A DNA stretch of 64,000 nt. Origin: Orlajensenia flava. GTDB taxonomy: Bacteria > Actinomycetota > Actinomycetes > Actinomycetales > Microbacteriaceae. The notes beneath the pieces are model-generated. The model did not search any database and had not been told where the DNA came from. It saw nothing but the letters and a program-made list of their open reading frames with translations. The stretch spans positions 186,001-250,000 of the forward strand of contig NZ_SSSN01000005.1 in NCBI RefSeq assembly GCF_004801905.1. The letters run 5' to 3'. The stretch's first letter is position 1, and each line of letters begins with the position of its first letter. A program made the position numbers and the translations under genes. This document shows, in pieces, positions 8,906 to 15,502 of the stretch.

Positions 8906-9166
8906 ATGGAGACAGTGTTCGTCATCCTGCAGGCCGTCGTCGTCATCGGAGCTATCGTGCTCGGTGTTCGCACCGGCGGCATCGGCCTGGGGCTGTGGGG
9001 CGTTGTGGGCACGCTCGTGCTGGTGTTCGTGTTCCGGCTGCCACCCGGGTCGCCTCCCGTCGACGCGTTCTTCATCATCATCGCGGTCATCACGGCGTCG
9101 GCGGTGATGCAGGCGGCCTTCGGCGTGGACCCTGACGTAGATGCCACCCCCCTCGTATCGCAATGA
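8906..9166 (+). pseudogene. N-terminal fragment of a Dcu-type C4-dicarboxylate transporter
   Basis: The ATG at 8906, preceded by GAGGGGA, opens a hydrophobic protein (FVILQAVVVIGAIVLGVRTG, then LVLVFVFRLPPGSPPVDAFF). This matches the first two to three membrane segments of anaerobic DcuA/DcuB C4-dicarboxylate exchangers, which include the conserved PG-PPVD motif. After about 80 residues the similarity stops (QAAFGVDP) and the frame ends at residue 86, whereas the family is about 430-450 aa. It is a 5' remnant. The following 150 bp contain only a short hydrophobic minus-strand frame that I cannot assign. Confidence 0.7.
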
Positions 9167-9313
9167 CGCGATCGGGTCCTGCCGGGCTGCTCGCAGAGCG
9201 GCGCGGGTCCAGCGAGGAACGCGATGGCCATCACGAGCACGACGATGCCGAGGATCGACTGCGGGTCGAACTGCCGTCAAGCCTCGGCACCCGCTCGACA
9301 GGCTTCTGAAGCG

Positions 9314-10240
9314 TCACAAGAGCGAGCGCGACTGACGAAGCCCGTCGTCGACGGTGCCGTAGCGCGGCTCCCATCCGAGCTCGTCGCGCGCCTGCTGCGC
9401 GGAAACCTGCAGGTCGATGCGCGTCATGAACTCGCCCGCGTAGGGGGCTGCGGCGCGCAACACGCCGACGGGCGCGCGGAGGGGCGCCGGCAGTTCCAGC
9501 ACGCGCGAGGCGGTCTGGACGTACTCGCGCCAGCTGACCCGCTGTTCCGAGGCGACGTTGTATGCGGTGCCCGGCCGACCACGATCCAAGGCGGCGACTG
9601 CGGCGGAGGCGGCGTCGGCGTGGTGCACGAAGGGGATCGCGCCGTTCCACGACGTGACGGGCAGCATCCGTCGCCGTAGCCCCGCGGCGACGGTGCGCAC
9701 GTCTTCGCCGTACAAGATGCCGTAGCGCAGCGCGATTCCGTCGATGCCTTGAGCGGTGAAGACCTGCTGCTCGGCGGAGACCAGCGCCGCGAAGGTCGGG
9801 TCGGCACCGGTGCCCTCGAGCTCGCCGAAGGGAGCGCTTTCGTCGACCGGTGCGGGATGCTGCCGGCGGAATCCGTAGCCGAGCACGATCGACTGGGTGA
9901 CCATCCGGGTGGCGCCGACGAGATGAGCGACCTCGACGAGGTGCGCCGTGCCGCCCTCGCGGAGCACGTTCGTCGCCGTCATCGAACCGTAGAACAGGGG
10001 CGGCTTGCTCAGCGCCGTGAGCTGATGCATGACGGTGTCCGCCCGTTCGCCCGTGAGGCTCGCGAGCAGGGCGTCGCGGTCGAGCACGTCGGCGACGACG
10101 GCATCCGCCCCGATACTGCGCAGCCGGTCGGCTGACTCAGGACTGCGCGTGATGCCGAGCACCTCGTGTCCTGCGGCAAGCAGTTGCGGCACGAGCTGTC
10201 GGCCCAGGGCGCCGGATGCTCCGGCGAGCAGCACTCTCAT
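9314..10240 (-). CDS. NAD(P)-dependent epimerase/dehydratase family oxidoreductase
   Basis: The 308-aa protein starts MRVLLAGASGALGRQLVPQL, the glycine-rich Rossmann loop of extended short-chain dehydrogenases. A DVLDRDAL segment after the second strand and a YGILYGE region follow, consistent with an atypical extended SDR acting on a nucleotide-sugar-like or other small substrate. The true substrate is unknown. Its ATG overlaps the stop of the TetR gene (10237-10240), so the two form an operon and TetR probably controls this enzyme. Confidence 0.85.
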   Translation of the reverse strand: MRVLLAGASGALGRQLVPQLLAAGHEVLGITRSPESADRLRSIGADAVVADVLDRDALLASLTGERADTVMHQLTALSKPPLFYGSMTATNVLREGGTAHLVEVAHLVGATRMVTQSIVLGYGFRRQHPAPVDESAPFGELEGTGADPTFAALVSAEQQVFTAQGIDGIALRYGILYGEDVRTVAAGLRRRMLPVTSWNGAIPFVHHADAASAAVAALDRGRPGTAYNVASEQRVSWREYVQTASRVLELPAPLRAPVGVLRAAAPYAGEFMTRIDLQVSAQQARDELGWEPRYGTVDDGLRQSRSLL

Positions 10241-10830
10241 GATGATCCTCTCGCAATGGCGGCATCGGCGGCGTCGGCCACCGCGTCGAGAAAGGCATTG
10301 CGGTCGATGCCCAGTGGGTGGCTTCCGCCGTAGATGTCGGCGAGCAGCCAGAAGTGCGAGACGGCGCCGATGAAGACCGCCGAGAGGGCGGCGCGTGCGC
10401 GATCGGGAAGCGACGGCTCGAGCTGTACGACGCCCGCGGAGAGTGCATCCGCGAGGCGCTGCAGCTCGGCGGTGCGGAAGAGTTCGAGCAGGTCGGGAAA
10501 CGGGGCGAGGTCGCGCACGAGGATGCGGTTGAGGTCGCGCTCGGAGTCGAGGCGCGCGAGGGCGGCGGCCGCTATTGCACGAAGGGAGGCTCGGCGGTCG
10601 GGAGCGGCTTGGACCGCGGCAATGAGGGGGAGCAGATCGTCGGATGACTCGATGCGCGAACGGATGCCGGCGTCCAGCACGGCCTTCTTCGAGCGGAAGT
10701 GCTTGTAGAGGCCGCCCGAGCCTGGCGCGAGTCCGGCCTCCTGCTCGATGAGCGCGACGGACGTGGCGGCATACCCGCGCTCGCCGAACAGCCGCATCGC
10801 CGCATCCGTGATGCGGTCCTTGGTGGTCAT
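10237..10830 (-). CDS. TetR/AcrR family transcriptional regulator
   Basis: The 197-aa protein has an N-terminal TetR helix-turn-helix (DAAMRLFGERGYAATSVALIEQEAG, then GGLYKHFRSKKAVLDA) and a helical ligand domain. The start at 10830 is chosen because the frame upstream is the decayed ABC ATPase rather than this protein. The gene precedes and overlaps the epimerase gene. A 16-bp imperfect palindrome lies 8 bp before the start codon, so it probably represses its own operon. Confidence 0.9.
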   Translation of the reverse strand: MTTKDRITDAAMRLFGERGYAATSVALIEQEAGLAPGSGGLYKHFRSKKAVLDAGIRSRIESSDDLLPLIAAVQAAPDRRASLRAIAAAALARLDSERDLNRILVRDLAPFPDLLELFRTAELQRLADALSAGVVQLEPSLPDRARAALSAVFIGAVSHFWLLADIYGGSHPLGIDRNAFLDAVADAADAAIARGSS

Positions 10831-10837
10831 GACATTA

Positions 10838-10853
10838 AAGTAAGTGCTTGCTT
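10838..10853. promoter_or_regulatory. Candidate TetR operator
   Basis: AAGTAAGTGCTTGCTT is an imperfect palindrome (AAGyAAG arms) just upstream of the TetR start codon at 10830. Place and symmetry fit an autoregulatory TetR site. Part of the sequence overlaps the end of the ABC ATPase remnant. Confidence 0.5.
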
Positions 10854-10869
10854 GCCTTCGCGCAAGCGC

Positions 10870-11199
10870 GGTTTGCTGGGTGCCCGGTTCGTCGGCGAAG
10901 ATGATGCGCGGGTCGTTCACGAGCGCTCGGGCGATGACGGTGCGCTGCTTCTGCCCGCCCGGTGAGGAGAACTGCCGGAAGACGAATCCGAAGGTCTTGT
11001 TGCGCGCGGCATTCAGCGCTCGGCCGTGCAGGCTCGCCGCATCCGGTCAGGAAAGCTCGATGGTGCCGCTCGTGGGCACATCGAGTAGCGCCGTGACGTG
11101 CATGAGGGTGGACTTGCCCAAGCTGCTCTTGCCGACGATGGCGAGCGACTGATTCGCCGTCGAGGTGTACTCACTCACTGCGCCGTTGGCGGGTCCGAC
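10870..11199 (-). pseudogene. Decayed ABC-transporter ATPase (MacB/LolD type)
   Basis: Two collapsed pieces of one ABC ATPase lie in the same direction. The 5' piece holds a damaged Walker A (IVGKSSLGKSTLMHVTALLD, then VPTSGTIEL) and stops at 11047. The 3' piece holds FGFVFRQ, the signature-like SPGGQKQRTVIARAL and the Walker B FADEPGT. Most of the region between Walker A and signature is deleted and the pieces are out of frame. The gene cannot make a working ATPase. The TetR gene begins inside its former 3' part. Confidence 0.8.
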
Positions 11200-11260
11200 C
11201 TTCCTGGCCGCACGAGACCTACGAGCTGGTCGTGGGAGCGGGGATCGATAGATTGAGTCG

Positions 11261-11758
11261 GTGAGCGATCTCGAGCCGATGCCCCAACGCCAACCCCAGC
11301 CACCAGCCCTGCCGGCGATGGAGCAGCCGAACCAGCCGGCGGCACCGGCTGGTTGGTATCCCGACAACACGGGCCAGCTGCGCTGGTGGGACGGCAGCCA
11401 GTGGGGTTTCTACGCGCCAGCACACGCTCCGAGCTATCAGGCGGCCCCATCGTCTGCCGTCCACGTTCCTTCCGCCGTCGGCTATCTGCCGGTTGCTCCT
11501 GTCGTCCTCGTGCGTGCTACCAAGACGGTCGGCACAGCTGTCGTCCTGTTACTGTTCCTCGGCGGATTCGGTGCTCACCACTTCTACCTGCGTCAGTATC
11601 CGCAAGCCGTCATCATGATCGCCGCATGGTGGCTCGGATGGATGACGAGCCTTCTCGGCATCGGCTTGCTGCTCCTCCTGGGTGTACTGATCTGGTGGAT
11701 TGTGGATCTGTGCACGATGCGCTCACAAGTCGACGCTGCCAACGCGCGCCCGTACTGA
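11261..11758 (+). CDS. DUF2510/TM2 domain membrane protein
   Basis: The 165-aa protein has a Pro-rich N-terminus, then a DUF2510 motif (PAGWYPDNTGQLRWWDGSQW, about residues 29-48). A TM2 domain follows with two membrane helices around GGFGAHHFYLRQYPQAV and an IVDL-like end (WWIVDLCTM). DUF2510 is a small actinobacterial domain commonly placed before membrane segments. TM2 proteins have no settled biochemical role. Translation probably starts at the GTG at 11261, since no closer ATG keeps the DUF2510 motif with a better ribosome site. Confidence 0.85.
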   Translation: MSDLEPMPQRQPQPPALPAMEQPNQPAAPAGWYPDNTGQLRWWDGSQWGFYAPAHAPSYQAAPSSAVHVPSAVGYLPVAPVVLVRATKTVGTAVVLLLFLGGFGAHHFYLRQYPQAVIMIAAWWLGWMTSLLGIGLLLLLGVLIWWIVDLCTMRSQVDAANARPY

Positions 11759-11759
11759 C

Positions 11760-11976
11760 GCGACGGCGCATCGGGTCAAGGCGTCCTGAGCGGCTCGAGC
11801 TGCGACGGCGTTGCGGAGGAGTCGATCGTTCCAACGCTGCGCCGAGTACGCGCCCGCGACGACAGCTACGCGTGTCGCGTCGACGAGCCCGGCGCCGCAG
11901 CCAATGAGGCTACAAGGGCGCCAACGAAGGCGTCGCCGGCACCGGTGGTGTCTATGCGGTCCAAACCGTGACGGAG
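11760..11976 (-). pseudogene. 3' remnant of a PfkB-family carbohydrate kinase
   Basis: The minus strand reads GLDRIDTTGAGDAFVGALVA, the hallmark second signature of ribokinase/PfkB kinases with the catalytic Asp. It then shifts frame to GLVDATRVAVVAGAYSAQR, the expected C-terminal helix of the same family. The N-terminal two thirds are absent. It is a decayed fragment directly behind the CMD-family gene. Confidence 0.75.
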
Positions 11977-11979
11977 GAC

Positions 11980-12381
11980 TCACCCGCCGTCGACAGCTCC
12001 GGCCTGCGGTGCGGTGGTGAGGATGGTCGCCATGGCGAGGGAGGGTGCTGGCTGACCGAGGTAGGCGGTGAGGAGCACCATGAGGTCGGCGAGTCCCCGT
12101 TCGGTGACTCCGGCGGAGCGGGCGGCGTGGAGGTAGGTCACTAGACGCTCATCGGTGACGTGCTGGCCGACGAGGGCGGCGATAACGGCGATGTTCCGAT
12201 CGCGGTCGGTCAGGTCGTCGCCGTGCCATCCCGGGCCGCCGGCGGCGAGGAAGGCTTCGCGGGTGTATTGCTCTCCGGCCCGCTCGGACAACAGGGCTTC
12301 GGCCTGATTCTCAGTGACGCCGATGTTGCGGGCGTACACCGCGCGGCCGGCGGCGCGGCGGTCTTCACCGGAACTGCTCAT
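11980..12381 (-). CDS. Carboxymuconolactone decarboxylase (AhpD-like) family protein
   Basis: This 133-aa all-helical protein resembles gamma-carboxymuconolactone decarboxylase family members. It has FLAAGGPGWHGDDLTDRDRN, then IAVIAALVGQHV and LVTYLHAARSAGVTERGLAD. I see no CxxC pair, so an AhpD-type thiol peroxidase activity is unlikely. The ATG at 12381 overlaps the MarR stop (12378-12381). The gene is the last of an MBL-MarR-CMD operon, probably acting on a lactone or related compound. Confidence 0.82.
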   Translation of the reverse strand: MSSSGEDRRAAGRAVYARNIGVTENQAEALLSERAGEQYTREAFLAAGGPGWHGDDLTDRDRNIAVIAALVGQHVTDERLVTYLHAARSAGVTERGLADLMVLLTAYLGQPAPSLAMATILTTAPQAGAVDGG

Positions 12382-12905
12382 ATGCACGATCCCGGGTCGT
12401 CGGCGTCGCCGATGATGCCGTAGAGGGCGCTGCGGAGGAACGCCGACTGAGCGGCATCGAGGGCGCGCACGGCTGCTCTCTCCGCAGCGTGTGCGCCATC
12501 CGCGATCTTCGCCCGTGCTTCGTCGCCCTTCTCGGTGATGGCGGGAATGCGGGCGCGCCGGTCGCGAGGGTCGACGCGTCGTTCGACGAGGCTGGCCTTT
12601 CCGAGCCGGTCGAGCTCTGCCGTGAGGGTGGTCTTGTCCATCCCGAGCGCCTGGCCGAGTTCGATCTGGGTCAGGTCCGTCGTCTTGTGAAGCGCGCTGA
12701 GAACGATGTGGTCTCGGAGCGTCAGCCCGTGCCGCTCGGCCTCTGCCCCCACGACGGCGTGCATCCGTTGCGCCGCTCGGTGAAGCAGCCAGGTCAGCTC
12801 CGAGTCCGGTCCCGGGCCCAGAGCGACGCGCGACGGTTCGATCGGTGTCCCTGCCGGCTTCCCGGCGGCAGCGACGCGCTCCGTGTCCTTGGTCTCGGTC
12901 GTCAT
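12378..12905 (-). CDS. MarR family transcriptional regulator
   Basis: The 175-aa protein has a MarR winged helix: DLTQIELGQALGMDKTTLTA as the recognition helix and ERRVDPRDRRARIPAITEKG as the wing. An N-terminal extension of about 30 residues is poorly conserved in composition. It overlaps both neighbours by 4 bp (the MBL gene upstream, the CMD gene downstream). It likely responds to a substrate of the operon and binds the palindrome in the 13769-13797 promoter. Confidence 0.9.
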   Translation of the reverse strand: MTTETKDTERVAAAGKPAGTPIEPSRVALGPGPDSELTWLLHRAAQRMHAVVGAEAERHGLTLRDHIVLSALHKTTDLTQIELGQALGMDKTTLTAELDRLGKASLVERRVDPRDRRARIPAITEKGDEARAKIADGAHAAERAAVRALDAAQSAFLRSALYGIIGDADDPGSCI

Positions 12906-13762
12906 CGGCCGGGGTTCGGAAAGGGCGACGGCAGGGCCGGGATGGCACCGTAGGCCCCGACATCGTGAGCGGGGACGATCTGCATGAGCCGGCTGAGAGC
13001 GATGCTGCGCCCGAGACCCGTCCGCACGGTCTCAGCATCGACGTCGGCGACCCGGCGCAGCAACCACGGCCGCTCGGCGCCTCGTGTGATGCCGTCCATC
13101 TGCCAGGTGAGGTCGCCGATGAAGGCATACCGATCGCCGGACGGCAGGGTGACGAACACAACGACGGACCCGTCCGTGTGCCCTCCGGCGAGGGCGACGA
13201 CGACGGAACCGTCCCCGTGCACGTCGTAGCTCGCGGGGAAGCCGAGGTACGGAGGACCGTCGAGAGCGTACTCGTGTACCTGCAATCCCTTCGACACGGC
13301 CCGGAACACGGCGCCGTGCGAGTCGTCGGCCGCGTATCGCCGTTCGCGGTCGTTGATCCAGACCGGAACGCGCAACGAGTCCAGGCCGCTGACGTGATCC
13401 CAGTGCACGTGCGTCACCAGCACGCCGAGAAGTCGGGACCGGTCATAGCCGGCAGCGTCGAGTTGCTGAGCAACGGTCTCGCCCTGCTCGTGCGGGGCGC
13501 GCTCGATGCGGGCCAGCATCGCCATGTGTTCGCCCACGTGTTCGCCGAACCCTGCGTCGATCAGCAGATCGCCGGCAGGGTGGGTGATCAGCACGGCAGT
13601 GGCGGCGAATCGTCGCTTATCGCGGAACGAGCCTCCCGTGACGGCGAACGCGGCTCGAGTGGAGTACGTGCCCGTCGGTAACTGATACATGGCCATACCG
13701 GCGGGCGGAGAGGCGTCAGGCAATGGGCCCTGCCAGAAGGTGGGCGGCTGAGAGGAGGTCAT
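12902..13762 (-). CDS. MBL-fold metallohydrolase, lactonase-like
   Basis: The 286-aa protein carries the metallo-beta-lactamase metal motif THVHWDH (residues 117-123), a later His in GGHTDGS and an Asp in FIGDLTW. This arrangement matches N-acyl-homoserine-lactone lactonases and related zinc hydrolases. It is the first gene of an operon with a MarR regulator and a CMD-family protein. The ATG at 13762 lies 6 nt after a -10 box, so the mRNA is probably leaderless. The substrate is not known; a lactone is a reasonable guess from fold and context. Confidence 0.88.
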   Translation of the reverse strand: MTSSQPPTFWQGPLPDASPPAGMAMYQLPTGTYSTRAAFAVTGGSFRDKRRFAATAVLITHPAGDLLIDAGFGEHVGEHMAMLARIERAPHEQGETVAQQLDAAGYDRSRLLGVLVTHVHWDHVSGLDSLRVPVWINDRERRYAADDSHGAVFRAVSKGLQVHEYALDGPPYLGFPASYDVHGDGSVVVALAGGHTDGSVVVFVTLPSGDRYAFIGDLTWQMDGITRGAERPWLLRRVADVDAETVRTGLGRSIALSRLMQIVPAHDVGAYGAIPALPSPFPNPGR

Positions 13763-13768
13763 GCATAA

Positions 13769-13797
13769 ATAGTATGAGCTCGGATTATCCGAGTCAA
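13769..13797 (-). promoter_or_regulatory. Leaderless promoter with embedded operator of the MBL-MarR-CMD operon
   Basis: On the minus strand, TTGACT (13797-13792) and TACTAT (13774-13769) are separated by exactly 17 bp. Between and overlapping them is CTCGGAT-T-ATCCGAG (13779-13793), a perfect inverted repeat with 7-bp arms. Six bases after TACTAT comes the ATG, so transcription should start at or next to the A of the start codon. The palindrome would be a natural site for the operon's MarR protein. Confidence 0.75.
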
Positions 13798-13829
13798 GAG
13801 CAATCGGGTTGAACCACCGCAGACGACGA

Positions 13830-14417
13830 TCATCCCCTCGACCGCCGCGACCCGGCCGAGGCGGCGACGAGGGTGTCGACCAGTTCCTCCGCCGTGGTGT
13901 GCCACTTGTCGGCCGAGAGATGTCCGCTCAGCTCCATGCCGGCGATGCCGTGAGCGCTCGTGAGAAGGAGCGCCCCAAAACGCCGTGCGTCATCCGACCC
14001 GACCAGTTCGCTGACGATTGCGAGAAACTCGTCCTGAGCGAGCGAAGCCGCTCGGACTGCTGTGTCGGGATCGCCTCTCGGCGTGCTGAACATCAGACGG
14101 TAGAGGTGCGGTTGCGTTCTGCCGACGCGGATGAGGGACAGCAGGGCGGTTCGCACGTGGTCCTCCGGCGCGCCGCCGCGGTCGCGGACCCCGTGGAGGT
14201 CGGATGCGAGCCACTCCCACTTCTCGGCTGCCACCACGGTGAGCAGACTCTCCTTATCAGCGAAGTGCCGGTATGCGGCTCCCCGGGAGACCCCGGCCCG
14301 CGCCCCGACGTCGCGCAACGTCACGGCTTCCGGACCTCCGGCGTCCAGCAGTCCGGCAGCCGCGTCGACGAGCGCACGGCGCGTCGCTGCGGCGGACTCG
14401 CTTCGCGAAACCATCAT
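13830..14417 (-). CDS. TetR family transcriptional regulator
   Basis: The 195-aa protein has a TetR helix-turn-helix (VTLRDVGARAGVSRGAAYRH, then FADKESLL) and a TetR_C_13/WHG-like ligand domain. Two ATG codons are adjacent (14417 and 14414), and either may be used. It is divergent from the SDR gene, with two palindromic operators in the 49-bp intergenic region. It is therefore the likely repressor of the SDR and of itself. Confidence 0.9.
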   Translation of the reverse strand: MMVSRSESAAATRRALVDAAAGLLDAGGPEAVTLRDVGARAGVSRGAAYRHFADKESLLTVVAAEKWEWLASDLHGVRDRGGAPEDHVRTALLSLIRVGRTQPHLYRLMFSTPRGDPDTAVRAASLAQDEFLAIVSELVGSDDARRFGALLLTSAHGIAGMELSGHLSADKWHTTAEELVDTLVAASAGSRRSRG

Positions 14418-14431
14418 CCGTCCACTCTACA

Positions 14432-14480
14432 GTTGACATTGTCATCTGCGGTGTTACGGTAGCCAGATGACAACGTCAAC
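14432..14480. promoter_or_regulatory. Dual TetR operator and leaderless SDR promoter
   Basis: GTTGACATTGTCATCTG (14432-14448) and CAGATGACAACGTCAAC (14464-14480) are inverted copies matching at 16 of 17 positions around a 15-bp spacer. Each half also contains its own small palindrome (TGACA-T-TGTCA; TGAC-AAC-GTCA). The left half supplies TTGACA as a -35 (14433-14438) and TACGGT (14455-14460) lies 16 bp on as a -10. The SDR ATG is 6 nt further, so its mRNA would be leaderless. The right operator covers the SDR start codon, so bound TetR would block initiation directly. Confidence 0.75.
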
Positions 14481-15342
14481 ATCAATGTCCCCCCTCGCCG
14501 TCGTGTCGGGAGCTTCGACGGGGATGGGAGCCGCGGCCGCCCATGAACTTGCTCAGCGCGGGTATCACGTCATCGCCGGCGTCCGCCGCGACCGCGACGG
14601 CGACGCCATCCGTCAGCAGGGCATCGAACCGGTGATCCTGGACATCACCGAACCCGACCATGTCGCCTCCCTGCGAGACCGCATCGCCACCGATCCACAC
14701 GGGCGCCCGCTGAGAGCGCTGGTGAACAACGCCGGCATCGCCATCAACGCCCCGGTTGAGGCTCTCCCGCTCGACGAGTGGCGCCACCAGTTCGAGGTGA
14801 ACCTGTTCGGCCACATCGCCGTCACGCAAGCGCTCCTGCCCGCCTTGATCGAGTCGACTGGGCGCGTCGTCAACATCAGCTCGGTCGGCGGAAAGATCGC
14901 CATGGCCACGTATGGTGCCTACGCGGGAGCGAAGTTCGCGTTAGAAGCGGTCAGCGACTCGCTGCGACGCGAGCTCGGCCCTTTCGGGGTGCACGTCATC
15001 ATCGTCGAGCCTGGCGCGGTTCGAACCGAGATGTCGGCGAGGGGCATCGCGACAGCCAACCAGCTCGCCGCCGGGATGACCGAGCAGCAGAGCGGACGGT
15101 ACGCCGCGCTCGTGCAGGCCGTCACGGCGCAAGCCGCCGCGTTCGGCGAGGCCGGCCTCCCTGCAGAGAAGGCGGCTCGAGTGATCGTGCGGGCGGTGAT
15201 GGACCGGCGCCCCCGCACCCGCTACACCATCGGTCGTGACGCGGCCGTGCTCACTCGGATGGCCCGCTTGCTCCCCGATCGTGCCCTCGACCGCCTGCTC
15301 GCCGCCAACCTGCGACCGCACCTGCCTGCAACGGCCGTTTGA
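14467..15342 (+). CDS. Short-chain dehydrogenase/reductase (classical SDR)
   Basis: The 291-aa NAD(P)-dependent oxidoreductase has the cofactor loop SGASTGMGAAAA near residue 14, NNAG (ALVNNAGIAI), the catalytic Ser in NISSVGG and the YGAYAGAK active site. A PGAVRTEM segment matches the SDR substrate loop. Length is slightly above the 250-aa norm through a C-terminal extension. Start at 14467 is supported by the leaderless promoter; a second in-frame ATG at 14485 is possible. TetR-controlled SDRs of this kind often act on hydrophobic carbonyl or alcohol compounds, but the substrate here is unknown. Confidence 0.9.
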   Translation: MTTSTSMSPLAVVSGASTGMGAAAAHELAQRGYHVIAGVRRDRDGDAIRQQGIEPVILDITEPDHVASLRDRIATDPHGRPLRALVNNAGIAINAPVEALPLDEWRHQFEVNLFGHIAVTQALLPALIESTGRVVNISSVGGKIAMATYGAYAGAKFALEAVSDSLRRELGPFGVHVIIVEPGAVRTEMSARGIATANQLAAGMTEQQSGRYAALVQAVTAQAAAFGEAGLPAEKAARVIVRAVMDRRPRTRYTIGRDAAVLTRMARLLPDRALDRLLAANLRPHLPATAV

Positions 15343-15436
15343 CGTCGGGCCTATCCCCGAGGCCCCGGCCGGTCTCACCGCAGCAGGGACAGCCGATCCC
15401 GCGGCGATGGGTAGCGGCTCAACGCGGCAAGCTCGA

Positions 15437-15474
15437 GAGCCGGCGCCGACTCCCAGGAGGGTCGGCACCGGCTC
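15437..15474. terminator. Hairpin terminator between convergent SDR and GH92 genes
   Basis: GAGCCGGCGCCGAC and GTCGGCACCGGCTC form a 14-bp stem with one mismatch and a 10-nt loop. It stands midway between the SDR stop (15342) and the convergent GH92 stop (15503). It lacks a clear U-tract, common in high-GC bacteria, and could work in both directions. Confidence 0.6.
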
Positions 15475-15502
15475 AACGGGTGTAGCGGCTACCAGTGCCG
15501 GG

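Noticed and set aside
11980-13161. 393-codon reading of the CMD gene with a long N-terminal extension
   Set aside because: The first 260 codons overlap the MarR and MBL genes in another frame and have shadow composition; the ATG at 12381 gives a normal CMD protein and an ATGA overlap.
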